Shown: positions 37,308 through 45,345 of the stretch, piece by piece
Numbering within the stretch: the stretch's first letter is position 1
Layout: each line of letters opens with the position of its first letter
From: Blastocatellia bacterium
GTDB lineage: Bacteria; Acidobacteriota; Blastocatellia; Pyrinomonadales; Pyrinomonadaceae
Direction: 5' to 3'
Length of the DNA: 64,000 nucleotides
Assembly (NCBI GenBank): GCA_003168335.1
Contig: PMSM01000013.1
Span: 341,863 to 405,862 of the forward strand
The notes under the pieces: model-generated
What the model was told of the DNA's origin: nothing
Databases searched by the model: none
What the model saw: the letters and a program-made list of their open reading frames with translations, nothing else
Position numbers and translations under genes: made by a program

Positions 37308-37757
37308 GGGTTCACCTCCTGCAAATTGATGATGCATCGTAGCACCTATTCCATTCATTGCGCACTGCTGGCTTGCTCTTTGGGTGTTCTGCTGAGACGA
37401 TTGGTACATTCTAATTAGATCCTGAGAGCTTCAGGCCCTGGTGGCACGGACTTTAGGAAGCTCTTACCAAGTTGCTGAGCAGCCCAGTTGGAGGTTGATG
37501 CAGAGGTTAGTCTGCGAAGCTTAGGCCGCGAAGGGCCGGCATTCAATAGCCACGCCCGTGAGGGCGTGGATCAAGAACTTTCGCAGGCCAATGAGCGCCG
37601 AAGGCGCAGCACAATGGAATGATTGATGAAATTGCAAAACAAGAAGTGCCGACCGTTCGGGCCTCAAGCCCTTTCAAGGCTGCTGTAACCACGCCCTGAT
37701 GGGCGTGGCTATTACATGCCGGCCCTGCGGGCCTTCATCCTGGAAACGCGCGCGGTT
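37308..37757. repeat. gene-free stretch with 195-bp inverted repeat element
   Basis: Arms 37532-37569 (AGGGCCGGCATTCAATAGCC then ACGCCC...GGGCGTGG) and 37689-37726 (CCACGCCC...GGGCGTGGC then TATTACATGCCGGCCCT) are inverted copies over about 38 bases with a few mismatches. Each arm is a palindrome (CCACGCCC-GGGCGTGG). Small hairpins (GCGCCGAAGGCGC) lie inside. The right arm ends 31 bases before the chosen ABC transporter start and includes an earlier in-frame ATG at 37716, which I rejected as repeat sequence. Confidence 0.75.
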
Positions 37758-39626
37758 ATGAGCACGACGATCAATAAAGAAAAGAAGAAACGGATCAACC
37801 CGACGGACGCCTGGCGTGACGCGCGAGAACTGATTTGGTCTCATCGCCATCGCCTGGCGCTGGGGATGCTGCTCATGATCGTCAATCGCGTTGTCGGCCT
37901 GGTATTACCGGCCAGCTCCAAATATTTGATCGATGACGTGATCATCAAACACCGTGGCGAACTGCTCGTGCCTCTGGCGGTGGCAGTCGGCGGCGCGACC
38001 CTGGTTCAGGCCCTGAGTTCCTTCGCTCTCACGCAGATCCTCGGCGTCGCCGCGCAGCGGGCCATCACCGACATGCGCAAGAGCGTGCAGGAACACGTGG
38101 CGCGCCTGCCTATTAGATACTTCGACTCGACGCAGACCGGCGTGCTCATCTCGCGCATCATGAGTGACGCCGAGGGTATTCGAAACCTCGTCGGTACTGG
38201 ACTGGTGCAGTTGGTTGGCGGTCTGGTGACGGCGGTGCTGGCGCTCGGCTACCTTTTCTATTTGAACTGGCGGATGACGTCGATTACGTTGCTGGCGCTC
38301 GCCGCGTTCGGCGGCGCCATGGCGACCGCCTTCAAGAAGCTGCGACCGCTCTTTCGTGAACGGGGTCAAATCAATGCGGAAGTTACCGGCCGCCTGACTG
38401 AATCACTGGGCGGCATTCGGATTGTTAAGGCCTACGCTGCCGAGAAGCGCGAGGAACTGGTCTTTGCGCGGGGCGCCCACCGTCTGTTTCGCAACGTCGC
38501 GCGATCGATGACGGGAGTCTCTGCCATCACCGCCTTTTCCACTGTCATCATCGGTATCATGGGCGTGATTCTTATCCTGGTGGGTGGGCGGGCCATCCTG
38601 AACGGGCAAATGACTCCCGGCGACTTAATCACGTACATCTTCTTTACCATGATGGTAGCCGCGCCGCTGGTTGAGATCGCTTCCATCAGCACTCAAATTA
38701 CCGAAGCTTTCGCCGGGCTCGATCGCATACGCGAAATCAAACGGGTGGCGACTGAAGATGAGGACGAGGCCGAGCGTCAACCGTTGCCGGAAACCAGCGG
38801 CGAGATTGCTTTCGAGGATGTCAGCTTTGAATACAACCAGAGTGTGCCGGTGCTGAAAGATGTTTCTTTCAATGCGCCGGCAGGTTCTACGACCGCGCTG
38901 GTGGGCTCGAGCGGATCGGGCAAGAGCACTCTGATTAGTTTGGTGATGGCTTTCAATCGTCCGCTCGAAGGCAAAGTGACGGTGGACGGCCGCGATTTGG
39001 CGTCGATCCGGCTGAAGGATTATCGCAACCAACTTGGCGTGGTGCTGCAGGACAACTTTCTCTTCGATGGCACCATCGCTGAGAACATCAGCTTTGCTCA
39101 TCCCCACTCCAGCCGCGAGCAAATCGTCGAAGCCAGCCGCATCGCGCACTGTGAAGAATTCATTAATGGTTTTGCGGATGGTTATGACACTATCGTCGGC
39201 GAACGCGGCGTGAAGTTGTCGGGTGGACAGCGCCAACGCGTGGCCATCGCTCGCGCGATTCTCGCCGAGCCGAAGATTCTTATTCTGGATGAGGCCACCT
39301 CGAGTCTCGATAGCGAGAGCGAAGCCATGATCCAGGATGGCCTGCAATCATTGCGACAAGGTCGCACGACGTTTGTCATCGCTCATCGTCTCTCGACGAT
39401 TCGCAGCGCAGATCAAATTCTGGTGCTGGAAGGCGGCGAGATCGTCGAACGCGGAACCCATGAAGAACTTCTGGCCGCGGATGGCCGCTATAAGCAGCTG
39501 TACGACAAGCAGTATCGGTTTGAGCGAAACCAGTTCATCAACCCCGGTGAGGACTTCACGCCCGACCCGGAGAAGCCGGTCGCTTTAGTGCGCGGCCCCA
39601 GCACGGCCATGCCGACAAATTTGTGA
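37758..39626 (+). CDS. MsbA-type ABC exporter (fused permease and ATPase)
   Basis: 622 residues from ATG 37758. The permease region (about 30-330) has six helices. The ATPase part has Walker A GSSGSGKST (383-391), Q-loop in VVLQDNFLF, signature LSGGQ (487-491), Walker B ILILDEA (507-513) and H-loop FVIAHRLST. It belongs to the lipid/drug exporter subfamily that works as a homodimer; substrate cannot be deduced, lipid A-like or drug being typical. The tail after the ATPase (NPGEDFTPDPEKPVALV) is unusual but short. Confidence 0.93.
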   Translation: MSTTINKEKKKRINPTDAWRDARELIWSHRHRLALGMLLMIVNRVVGLVLPASSKYLIDDVIIKHRGELLVPLAVAVGGATLVQALSSFALTQILGVAAQRAITDMRKSVQEHVARLPIRYFDSTQTGVLISRIMSDAEGIRNLVGTGLVQLVGGLVTAVLALGYLFYLNWRMTSITLLALAAFGGAMATAFKKLRPLFRERGQINAEVTGRLTESLGGIRIVKAYAAEKREELVFARGAHRLFRNVARSMTGVSAITAFSTVIIGIMGVILILVGGRAILNGQMTPGDLITYIFFTMMVAAPLVEIASISTQITEAFAGLDRIREIKRVATEDEDEAERQPLPETSGEIAFEDVSFEYNQSVPVLKDVSFNAPAGSTTALVGSSGSGKSTLISLVMAFNRPLEGKVTVDGRDLASIRLKDYRNQLGVVLQDNFLFDGTIAENISFAHPHSSREQIVEASRIAHCEEFINGFADGYDTIVGERGVKLSGGQRQRVAIARAILAEPKILILDEATSSLDSESEAMIQDGLQSLRQGRTTFVIAHRLSTIRSADQILVLEGGEIVERGTHEELLAADGRYKQLYDKQYRFERNQFINPGEDFTPDPEKPVALVRGPSTAMPTNL

Positions 39627-39631
39627 CGAGT

Positions 39632-39755
39632 GTCCGACAAACTTCAGTTTGTCTATCAGGTTTAGCAGCGAGCTCCTGGCCACTGGTCGGGCGTTAGCCC
39701 GACTCTAAACAAGTACCTAACAAGGAGGCTGCGACAAACCGAAAGTTTGTCGGAC
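39632..39755. repeat. nested palindromic repeats after the ABC transporter gene
   Basis: Outer inverted arms GTCCGACAAACTTCAGTTTG (39632 on) and CAAACCGAAAGTTTGTCGGAC-like sequence (39733-39755) enclose a family A REP copy (39686-39710, GTCGGGCGTTAGCCCGAC then TCTAAAC). Two independent repeat families are therefore nested. The right arm ends 19 bases before the next ATG. Confidence 0.8.
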
Positions 39756-39773
39756 TTTCAAGAGGAGATAAAC

Positions 39774-40211
39774 ATGGCAACCATCCCCCAAAGTCTCGCC
39801 AATCACACTCGCTGGCATGCGCCGTTTCACTTTTTTGTCTTGCCGGTGATTTTGATTAACGTCATCTGGTCGGTGGTCCTATTCGTCAAAGCACCTGGTC
39901 TGAATTCAGGTTGGTGGATTGTGCTCTCGCTGGCCCTGCTTATTTTGACGTTCATGGTCCGACTGAATCCATTGAAGGCCCAGGATCGAATTATCCGACT
40001 CGAAGAAAGACTGCGTTACCAACAGGTTCTTTCGCCGGCCCTGCTGGCACAGACAAGCGCGCTCGAACCGGGACAGATAATCGCCCTGCGGTTTGCCGGC
40101 GATGACGAATTGGAAGAGTTGGTGAGCGCCGTGCTGACAGGCAAACTTACTAAGAGCATCGAGATCAAACGGGCGATCAAGCACTGGCGTGGCGATACGT
40201 TCAGGGTTTGA
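39774..40211 (+). CDS. DUF6526 family membrane protein
   Basis: 145 residues from ATG 39774 with GAGGAGAT upstream. The family start NHTRWHAPFHFFVLPVILIN precedes two membrane helices (FFVLPVILINVIWSVVLFV and WWIVLSLALLILTFMV), then a cytoplasmic amphipathic half (LEERLRYQQVLSPALLA, LRFAGDDELEELVSAVLTGK, KSIEIKRAIKHWRGD). Function unknown. Confidence 0.82.
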   Translation: MATIPQSLANHTRWHAPFHFFVLPVILINVIWSVVLFVKAPGLNSGWWIVLSLALLILTFMVRLNPLKAQDRIIRLEERLRYQQVLSPALLAQTSALEPGQIIALRFAGDDELEELVSAVLTGKLTKSIEIKRAIKHWRGDTFRV

Positions 40212-40298
40212 AGCCCGCGTTTGAAATATTGATTAGACCGTACACCGGTCTGGTTACGAGTAGAGTCAACAATACGGATCGGTCGAAGGAGAACAACG

Positions 40299-40637
40299 GT
40301 GAACCAAAAAGAAGCTTTGCAGAGCGCGGCTGACGAAGCGCGAAAAGCGGCCCGAGCCGCGCGAGAATTTGCCGGCATCCTGGATGAGTACGCAAAATTC
40401 ATAGTTCAGCCAAACTCCCGTCAACGAGCTGACGATGTACACCAGTCAGCGATGAATAAATTGAAAACAGTAAATGACGGATTGGCTGTGTGCCAAAAAT
40501 GGGGAGAGGAAGCCCGCAAGACTCCGGCGGCCGGACCCGCGATGGCAGTCAACAGCGAACAGAGTGAGAAACGGGAGCCGGCAGTGAAATCCCCGCTAAG
40601 TTCCTACCGTCCAGTCCACAAACGCCACAACAGGTGA
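40299..40637 (+). CDS. small hypothetical protein
   Basis: 112 residues from GTG 40299 with AAGGAGA upstream. An Ala-rich helix (ADEARKAARAAREFAGILDE) is followed by a second helix and a disordered, basic C-terminus (SYRPVHKRHNR). No signal peptide is seen. No family recognised; it may belong with the DUF6526 gene upstream. Confidence 0.55.
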   Translation: MNQKEALQSAADEARKAARAAREFAGILDEYAKFIVQPNSRQRADDVHQSAMNKLKTVNDGLAVCQKWGEEARKTPAAGPAMAVNSEQSEKREPAVKSPLSSYRPVHKRHNR

Positions 40638-40650
40638 GCGATCATCTTTG

Positions 40651-41172
40651 ATGAAGTCCTGGGAAGCAGCGGCGTTGCATAACGAATCGGCTATTCCTGC
40701 TGCTTCCGAGTTGATGATCCGCAGCAAATCGGTAACGATTACCGGGTCCCGAGACGTCGATCGCGAAACTGCCCGCCGTCTGTTTGAGCAGCATCTTTCG
40801 CCACTCTTGCATCAAGGTAGAACCTGGCTGGCCGGCGGCGCGCGCGGGATCGACCAGTGGGCCATGGAATGGTTGCGGGAGAATAATGAAATCTGTTGGG
40901 CTGTGGTTCCATATACCATGCGCGAACAGCCGAAGTGGGCTCAGTCATGGCTGGACCAGGTTGATCGGGTCGTCGAACTGCAACTTCCCCGGCGCAAGAG
41001 TGCCGGGGCTTTTAGAAATCGCTATATGGTCGAGCTTTCGCAGATCGTCTTTGGCTTCTGGTCCGGTAAGGGTGGTGGAACTGTAAAGACCCTGAGACAT
41101 GCTTTGCGAAAGGGCAGAGAAGTGCACGGTATCCCCGTATCGATGGCAGAGGTACAGAACCGCTCGCGGTAG
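40651..41172 (+). CDS. SLOG-like (DprA/DUF2493-type) Rossmann protein
   Basis: 173 residues. The fold markers are VTITGSRD (first strand and loop), WLAGGARGIDQWAMEW (glycine loop with helix) and FGFWSGKGGGTVKTLRHAL near the end. SLOG proteins bind nucleotides or nucleotide-derived ligands, and family members act in DNA uptake or as sensors in stress and defence systems. No effector partner is seen nearby, so its role is open. The last codons (VQNRSR) and the TAG stop come from the family B repeat at 41151. Confidence 0.7.
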   Translation: MKSWEAAALHNESAIPAASELMIRSKSVTITGSRDVDRETARRLFEQHLSPLLHQGRTWLAGGARGIDQWAMEWLRENNEICWAVVPYTMREQPKWAQSWLDQVDRVVELQLPRRKSAGAFRNRYMVELSQIVFGFWSGKGGGTVKTLRHALRKGREVHGIPVSMAEVQNRSR

Positions 41173-41228
41173 CGAGCCGGTAACGTTGTTCGTAAGAACC
41201 CGCTTGCTACCGCAAGCGGTTGGGTACC
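41151..41228. repeat. inverted-repeat element, copy 2 of family B
   Basis: The left arm 41151-41180 begins GGTACAGAACCGCTCGCGG and continues TAGCGAGCCGG. The right arm 41199-41228 begins CCCGCTTGCTACCGCAAGCG and ends GGTTGGGTACC. The left arm overlaps the 3' end of the SLOG-like gene and provides its stop codon. Confidence 0.85.
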
Positions 41229-41299
41229 ATCTCTGACAAGGATCCACAGCACAATGCTCAGACAAGATAATCATCTCATTGTTCCGAAGGGAGTAAATC

Positions 41300-41479
41300 A
41301 TGACGCCTAACATTCTGCGACTGTTTGGAATACTTTTCATGGTTGGTGCGGCAGTAGTAGCGGTTCTCAATCTGCATCGAGTGGCCAATCTGGGTCTGCC
41401 CTGGGTAACGTTTTTGCTCATGGCATTCGGTTTGGCTTGCGTGGGACTGGCGGCTCGCATGGCGCGTTCAAGACGATAG
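41300..41479 (+). CDS. small two-helix membrane protein
   Basis: 59 residues, read by hand. ATG 41300 has GGGAG six to seven bases upstream. Two hydrophobic helices (LFGILFMVGAAVVAVLNL and WVTFLLMAFGLACVGLAA) flank a short loop, with a basic end (RMARSRR). No family recognised; it may be a small envelope protein. Confidence 0.65.
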   Translation: MTPNILRLFGILFMVGAAVVAVLNLHRVANLGLPWVTFLLMAFGLACVGLAARMARSRR

Positions 41480-41506
41480 CGGCGGTTTCCAACTTCGGTA
41501 TCTCGT

Positions 41507-42688
41507 TTGGAAGTGAGCGGATCAGACCATGATGTCATAGTCATCGGCGGCGGTGCTGCCGGTCTGTTTTGTGCGATCGAAGCCGGCAAACGAGGACGCA
41601 AGGTCCTGGTTTTAGAGCATGCGGACCGCGTCGGCAAGAAGATTGCTATTTCCGGCGGTGGCCGCTGCAACTTCACGAATCTCCACACGAACCCCGACAA
41701 CTTCGTATCCGCGAATCCCCACTTCTGCAAGTCCGCGCTGGCGCGCTACACACCCGCCGACTTCATCTCTCTCGTCGAGCGGCATGGAATCAAGTATCAC
41801 GAGAAGAAACTCGGTCAACTCTTCTGCGACGAAAGCTCGCAACAGATTATCGACCTGTTGTTACTCGAGTGTGCCGGCGCCGGCGTCGAAATTCGTTGCC
41901 AATGTCAGGTGCGCGACGTTCGTCGAAAAGATCGGTTCACTATTGAAACAAGTCAGGGACGTTTCGTAGCGTCTGCGGTAGTCATCGCAACCGGTGGCTT
42001 GTCCATCGCGCCGCTCGGAGCGACAGACTTTGGTTATCACATCGCGCGTCAATTCGGATTGCAAATCGAAGCACCCAGACCCGCCCTGGTTCCTTTTACT
42101 CTTAGTGCGGCAGTCCAAAAACAACTGACTTCATTAAGCGGGATTTCGCTCGAGGCTTTGGTCAAATGCGGCGGCACGGAGTTCCGCGAGAACGTTCTGA
42201 TTACCCATCGCGGCTTGAGCGGCCCCGCGATTCTCCAGATCTCTTTGTACTGGGAGACGGGCGCGCCAATCTTTATCAACCTGCTCCCGGACGAAGATGT
42301 CCTGGAACTCTTGAGACAAAAACAAAGTTCCGAGATCGAACTGGCTAATCTTCTGGCGCAGCACTTGCCGCGGCGCTTCGCGCAGGCATGGTGTGATCTT
42401 TACGTTCCTTCGCGTCCCCTCAAGCAATTAAACGACAGCGAGTTGGCATACATCGCGCGCAGGATTCAAGGCTTTCAGCTCACGCCCAGCGGCACCGAAG
42501 GTTTCAAGAAAGCTGAAGTGACCGCGGGCGGCGTCGCTACGTCGGAACTGTCTTCACAGACGATGGAATCCAAGCGGGTGCCGGGACTCTACTTCATTGG
42601 TGAAGTCGTCGATGTGACGGGCCAACTGGGCGGCTACAATTTTCAATGGGCCTGGGCTTCCGGTTACGCTGCCGGTCAGGCCGCGTAA
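41507..42688 (+). CDS. BaiN/HI0933 (YhiN)-family NAD(P)/FAD-dependent oxidoreductase
   Basis: 393 residues from TTG 41507; GTG 41513 is a possible alternative. FAD-binding Rossmann motif VIVIGGGAAGLFCAIEAG is at about 10-27. The family signature ISGGGRCNFTN follows, then VVIATGGLSIAPLGATDFGY. The C-terminal FAD box is GLYFIGEVVDVTGQLGGYNF followed by QWAWASGYAAG. Members are flavoproteins of uncertain reaction; some reduce bile-acid-type substrates, others are linked to rRNA or tRNA-related phenotypes. No context identifies its substrate. Confidence 0.93.
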   Translation: MEVSGSDHDVIVIGGGAAGLFCAIEAGKRGRKVLVLEHADRVGKKIAISGGGRCNFTNLHTNPDNFVSANPHFCKSALARYTPADFISLVERHGIKYHEKKLGQLFCDESSQQIIDLLLLECAGAGVEIRCQCQVRDVRRKDRFTIETSQGRFVASAVVIATGGLSIAPLGATDFGYHIARQFGLQIEAPRPALVPFTLSAAVQKQLTSLSGISLEALVKCGGTEFRENVLITHRGLSGPAILQISLYWETGAPIFINLLPDEDVLELLRQKQSSEIELANLLAQHLPRRFAQAWCDLYVPSRPLKQLNDSELAYIARRIQGFQLTPSGTEGFKKAEVTAGGVATSELSSQTMESKRVPGLYFIGEVVDVTGQLGGYNFQWAWASGYAAGQAA

Positions 42689-42796
42689 CGGTGCGCAGTA
42701 GCGGGTTGCTCAACTTGAAGTTAGAATCCGCGGTGGGTGCCGCGCCGCACGGCCAGCTGAATTTAGACGTTAGTCCATCGTTCCGGAGAATAGACT

Positions 42797-43294
42797 ATGA
42801 GATTTTCAAAAAGCCGAAGGCGCAAGATTGTTGTTGTGTCCAGCTTACTCGTCGCGCTGGGGATGGTCTGCGCCGCCCCACTTGCTTTGGCGCAGAGTCA
42901 GAGAGATGAATCAATGATCAAGAGCTTCATCGCTCAACAGGCAAAAAGAGAGCGGGCCACTGAATACGAGGAAGCCAGATCAATCGTGCGAGGTGATCTG
43001 AATGCTGACAGTGCTGAAGATGCTGTGGTGCTGTACACCCTCGAAGGTCAGGGAGGGTCGAATCAGTACGTGCAGTATTTGGCGGTCTTCCTTAATCGCA
43101 AAGGGAAGCTGGTCTATGCGACTCATCAAGTGGTGGGCGGCAAGAACCGAAAGTCGATAGAATCTGTCTCGATCAAAGACGGGAAGATCAATCTGCAAAC
43201 ACTGGAGTATTTGCCGACCGATGCAAGCTGTTGCCCGAGTAAGAAGGGACAGATGAGGTTTATTCTCAGCGGAGGCAGGCTGAAGAAAATTTAG
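42797..43294 (+). CDS. exported protein of unknown function
   Basis: 165 residues with a basic N-region and signal peptide (RKIVVVSSLLVALGMVCAAPLALA). The body resembles FG-GAP/VCBS-like or DUF-type secreted domains (GDLNADSAEDAVVLYTLEGQ, YLAVFLNRKGKLVYATHQVV, SIKDGKINLQTLEYLP). One Cys pair (ASCCPSKKG) is present. No enzymatic motif was seen. Confidence 0.7.
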   Translation: MRFSKSRRRKIVVVSSLLVALGMVCAAPLALAQSQRDESMIKSFIAQQAKRERATEYEEARSIVRGDLNADSAEDAVVLYTLEGQGGSNQYVQYLAVFLNRKGKLVYATHQVVGGKNRKSIESVSIKDGKINLQTLEYLPTDASCCPSKKGQMRFILSGGRLKKI

Positions 43295-43366
43295 CAGCCG
43301 AGCCGCGTCGATGAAGTGCTCCGGCGTCATGGCGCGCAGGCGTGAGTGAGTAAGAGACCTCTGCAT

Positions 43367-43441
43367 GGAGTGCTGCGACCTGTCGCAGCTTTCGAAGTTG
43401 ATTGGCTCTCAACTAAAAGCGGCGACAGGTCGCCGCACTCC
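43367..43441. repeat. paired palindrome (single copy in window)
   Basis: GGAGTGCTGCGACCTGTCGC (43367 on) and GCGGCGACAGGTCGCCGCAC (43419 on, ending CTCC at 43441) are inverted arms, each itself palindromic around GCGACxxGTCGC. It lies just upstream of the cyclophilin start, and a longer frame from 43365 across it is not used. Confidence 0.75.
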
Positions 43442-43475
43442 AGGGAGCTGGAATCCGCGCAATCGGTGGAGAGCG

Positions 43476-44168
43476 ATGGACGCCAAGATGACCAGCATGA
43501 ATAAGTGGACACTGCTGACGGTCTTTGCCGTCCTGATCGGCGCCATTGCATTGGCCTCGGCGAGCGGCCAGTCGGATCGTACACTCCTCTTACAGCCTGA
43601 CAATCCCGAGGTGAATCAGCGCGCGCCCGATGTCACGCACGTGCGGCTGGAAACCACCAAGGGAATCATCCGTCTGGAGATGCGCCGCGCGTGGGCGCCG
43701 CACGGTGTCGACCATTTTTACAACCTGGTACGGCACGGGTACTACGATAACGCTGCGGTGTTCCGCGTGCTTGCGGGCAGGTGGGCGCAATTCGGCATCA
43801 ACGGCGATCCGAGGGTCGCGCAGCTATGGAGAAGTCGCGCGATCCCTGACGATCCGCGTGTTGAGTCGAACGTGCGCGGGACGGTGGCCTTTGCTTTTAA
43901 GGATCCGAACGGCCGGACGACACAGTTGTTCATCAACCTCCGCGACAACTCTGCCACGCACGACGCCGAACCGTTCGTGCCCATCGCGAAAGTCGTCCGT
44001 GGAATGGACGTCGCCGATGCGTTGTATTCCGAGTACGGCGAACAGGCGGGCGGCGGAATTCGCGCGGGCAAACAAGATCCCGTCTTTGCCGGTGGTAGCG
44101 AGTATCTGAAGCGCAATTTCCCCCGCCTGGACTATATCGTAAAGGCAACCATCGAGCGCGAGCCGTGA
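43476..44168 (+). CDS. cyclophilin-type peptidyl-prolyl isomerase
   Basis: 230 residues from ATG 43476, with GGTGGAGA upstream. The signal segment is WTLLTVFAVLIGAIALASAS. The cyclophilin domain starts VRLETTKGIIRLEMRRAWAP and includes VDHFYNLVRHGYYDNAAVFRV and GTVAFAFKDPNGRTTQLFIN. It ends with a loose FVPIAKVVRGMDVADAL region. It catalyses proline isomerisation, probably in the periplasm. The canonical FxFH active-site Arg is present as FRVL, so activity is plausible but not proven. Confidence 0.88.
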   Translation: MDAKMTSMNKWTLLTVFAVLIGAIALASASGQSDRTLLLQPDNPEVNQRAPDVTHVRLETTKGIIRLEMRRAWAPHGVDHFYNLVRHGYYDNAAVFRVLAGRWAQFGINGDPRVAQLWRSRAIPDDPRVESNVRGTVAFAFKDPNGRTTQLFINLRDNSATHDAEPFVPIAKVVRGMDVADALYSEYGEQAGGGIRAGKQDPVFAGGSEYLKRNFPRLDYIVKATIEREP

Positions 44169-44329
44169 GTAGCCTGATTAGCCAAAACTGCCTTCGGAAG
44201 TTTGAAAAGTATTCTGATCTGGTTCATGGCCCGACAGTGGGTTAGACACCAGAAGTGTGGTAGCTTTTTACGACACCTTTTGGGGCTAATACATGTTGGA
44301 TTGCTTGCGACCTGAAAGCTAATCAACCG

Positions 44330-45163
44330 ATGAAAGCAGGACATGACCCAGCGCGCCGCAATCGCAACATCGGAACATCCAAGAGTGGTCACGGTCAGAA
44401 TAACCGGCTGGTTATTTCCATTTGCGATCCCGAAGCGGTCTATTCCTATGAGAGTCTCGCTAGCTATGGGGCGATTTCGCGCAAGGTCAATCGCCGCCAA
44501 ATAACTTTTCTCGTTGAGAAGACTCGGGCTGATTCTTATCATGCTTGCACAGTTGATGATATTGCTCATCTGCTGCAATACGTTGCCCCTGCCGACCTGG
44601 AAGGCATTGAGCTCATTGTTCTGAGGCAGCCGAAACGAAACGAAGAAATCCTAAATCCGCTCTGGGGCCGTATCGGATACTATGTTGAAATTGGTAGGCA
44701 CCGAGGTCGTGCCATCTTTATTGAAGCGGTTAGCTTGTCGAAGCCAATGCGGTGGTCGAAATCATTGATACCGGAAATTGAGCGCGAACTTGAGAGGCTC
44801 AGAAATGACGGCCACGAAATCACCGCGACAAAGCGTCATCATATCGTTTCTTCAAGTCTGGAATCAGTGCGCGCTACTCAACTTTATCGAACATTGCTAC
44901 ATGAACTCGGGCATCATATTGACTACAGTCAAAACCCAAGTTCCTTCGGCAGCAAGTTACCATCTGAGAAGGAATCATTTGCTCATCGCTACGCAGATAG
45001 GGTCCGAGACGAGTTGCAAAGGAAGAAAGTGATTCCGTTCAAAAGAATCGTCGACCCAAAGGGTATAGAAAGAGATGGACTGCGAATGTCGGACTTTACG
45101 GCAATCCAACAAATCGTTGGACCGGACGTTGGGCGGGTCATGGTACAGAACCGGAAGCGGTAG
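44330..45163 (+). CDS. putative zinc metalloprotease-like protein (HELGH)
   Basis: 277 residues. The motif HELGH (residues 191-195, in LLHELGHHIDYSQNP) is a zincin active-site signature, and ESFAHRYADRVRDEL (215-229) is a plausible third-ligand helix. The N-terminal ~150 residues are beta/alpha with no named family. There is no signal peptide, so it may be cytoplasmic. Its base composition looks lower in GC than its neighbours, which suggests recent acquisition. The last codons (VQNRKR) and the TAG stop come from the family B repeat at 45142. Alternatively it may belong to a toxin or phage-type peptidase family. Confidence 0.65.
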   Translation: MKAGHDPARRNRNIGTSKSGHGQNNRLVISICDPEAVYSYESLASYGAISRKVNRRQITFLVEKTRADSYHACTVDDIAHLLQYVAPADLEGIELIVLRQPKRNEEILNPLWGRIGYYVEIGRHRGRAIFIEAVSLSKPMRWSKSLIPEIERELERLRNDGHEITATKRHHIVSSSLESVRATQLYRTLLHELGHHIDYSQNPSSFGSKLPSEKESFAHRYADRVRDELQRKKVIPFKRIVDPKGIERDGLRMSDFTAIQQIVGPDVGRVMVQNRKR

Positions 45164-45303
45164 CGACCGGATGCAACCACTCAACGGCTAGCAGTCAATT
45201 TATTTTGGAGCTGATCAACTCGGGCAACGTCTGGCGAGGGTTTGTTCGTCGACCCACAAAGTCAGTGGCGCGATCCGGTCGCTACCGCTCCCGGTTCTGT
45301 AAC
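45142..45303. repeat. inverted-repeat element, copy 3 of family B (162 bp)
   Basis: Arms of 30 bases: 45142-45171 (GGTACAGAACCGGAAGCGG then TAGCGACCGGA) and 45274-45303 (TCCGGTCGCTACCGCTCCCG then GTTCTGTAAC), almost perfectly inverted. The left arm supplies the stop of the HELGH gene. The interior is about 100 bases with no gene, and the penicillin acylase ATG lies 43 bases after the right end. Confidence 0.88.
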
Positions 45304-45345
45304 GAATCGGTTTACTGTGAAGCCAACACTCGGCGAGGTTCTCTT

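Noticed and set aside
38625..39347. 240-codon minus-strand frame
   Set aside because: Antisense to the ATPase domain of the ABC exporter; no recognisable domain.
45205..45345. 47-codon extension of the penicillin acylase gene
   Set aside because: Mostly encoded by the family B element; the signal peptide starts at 45346.
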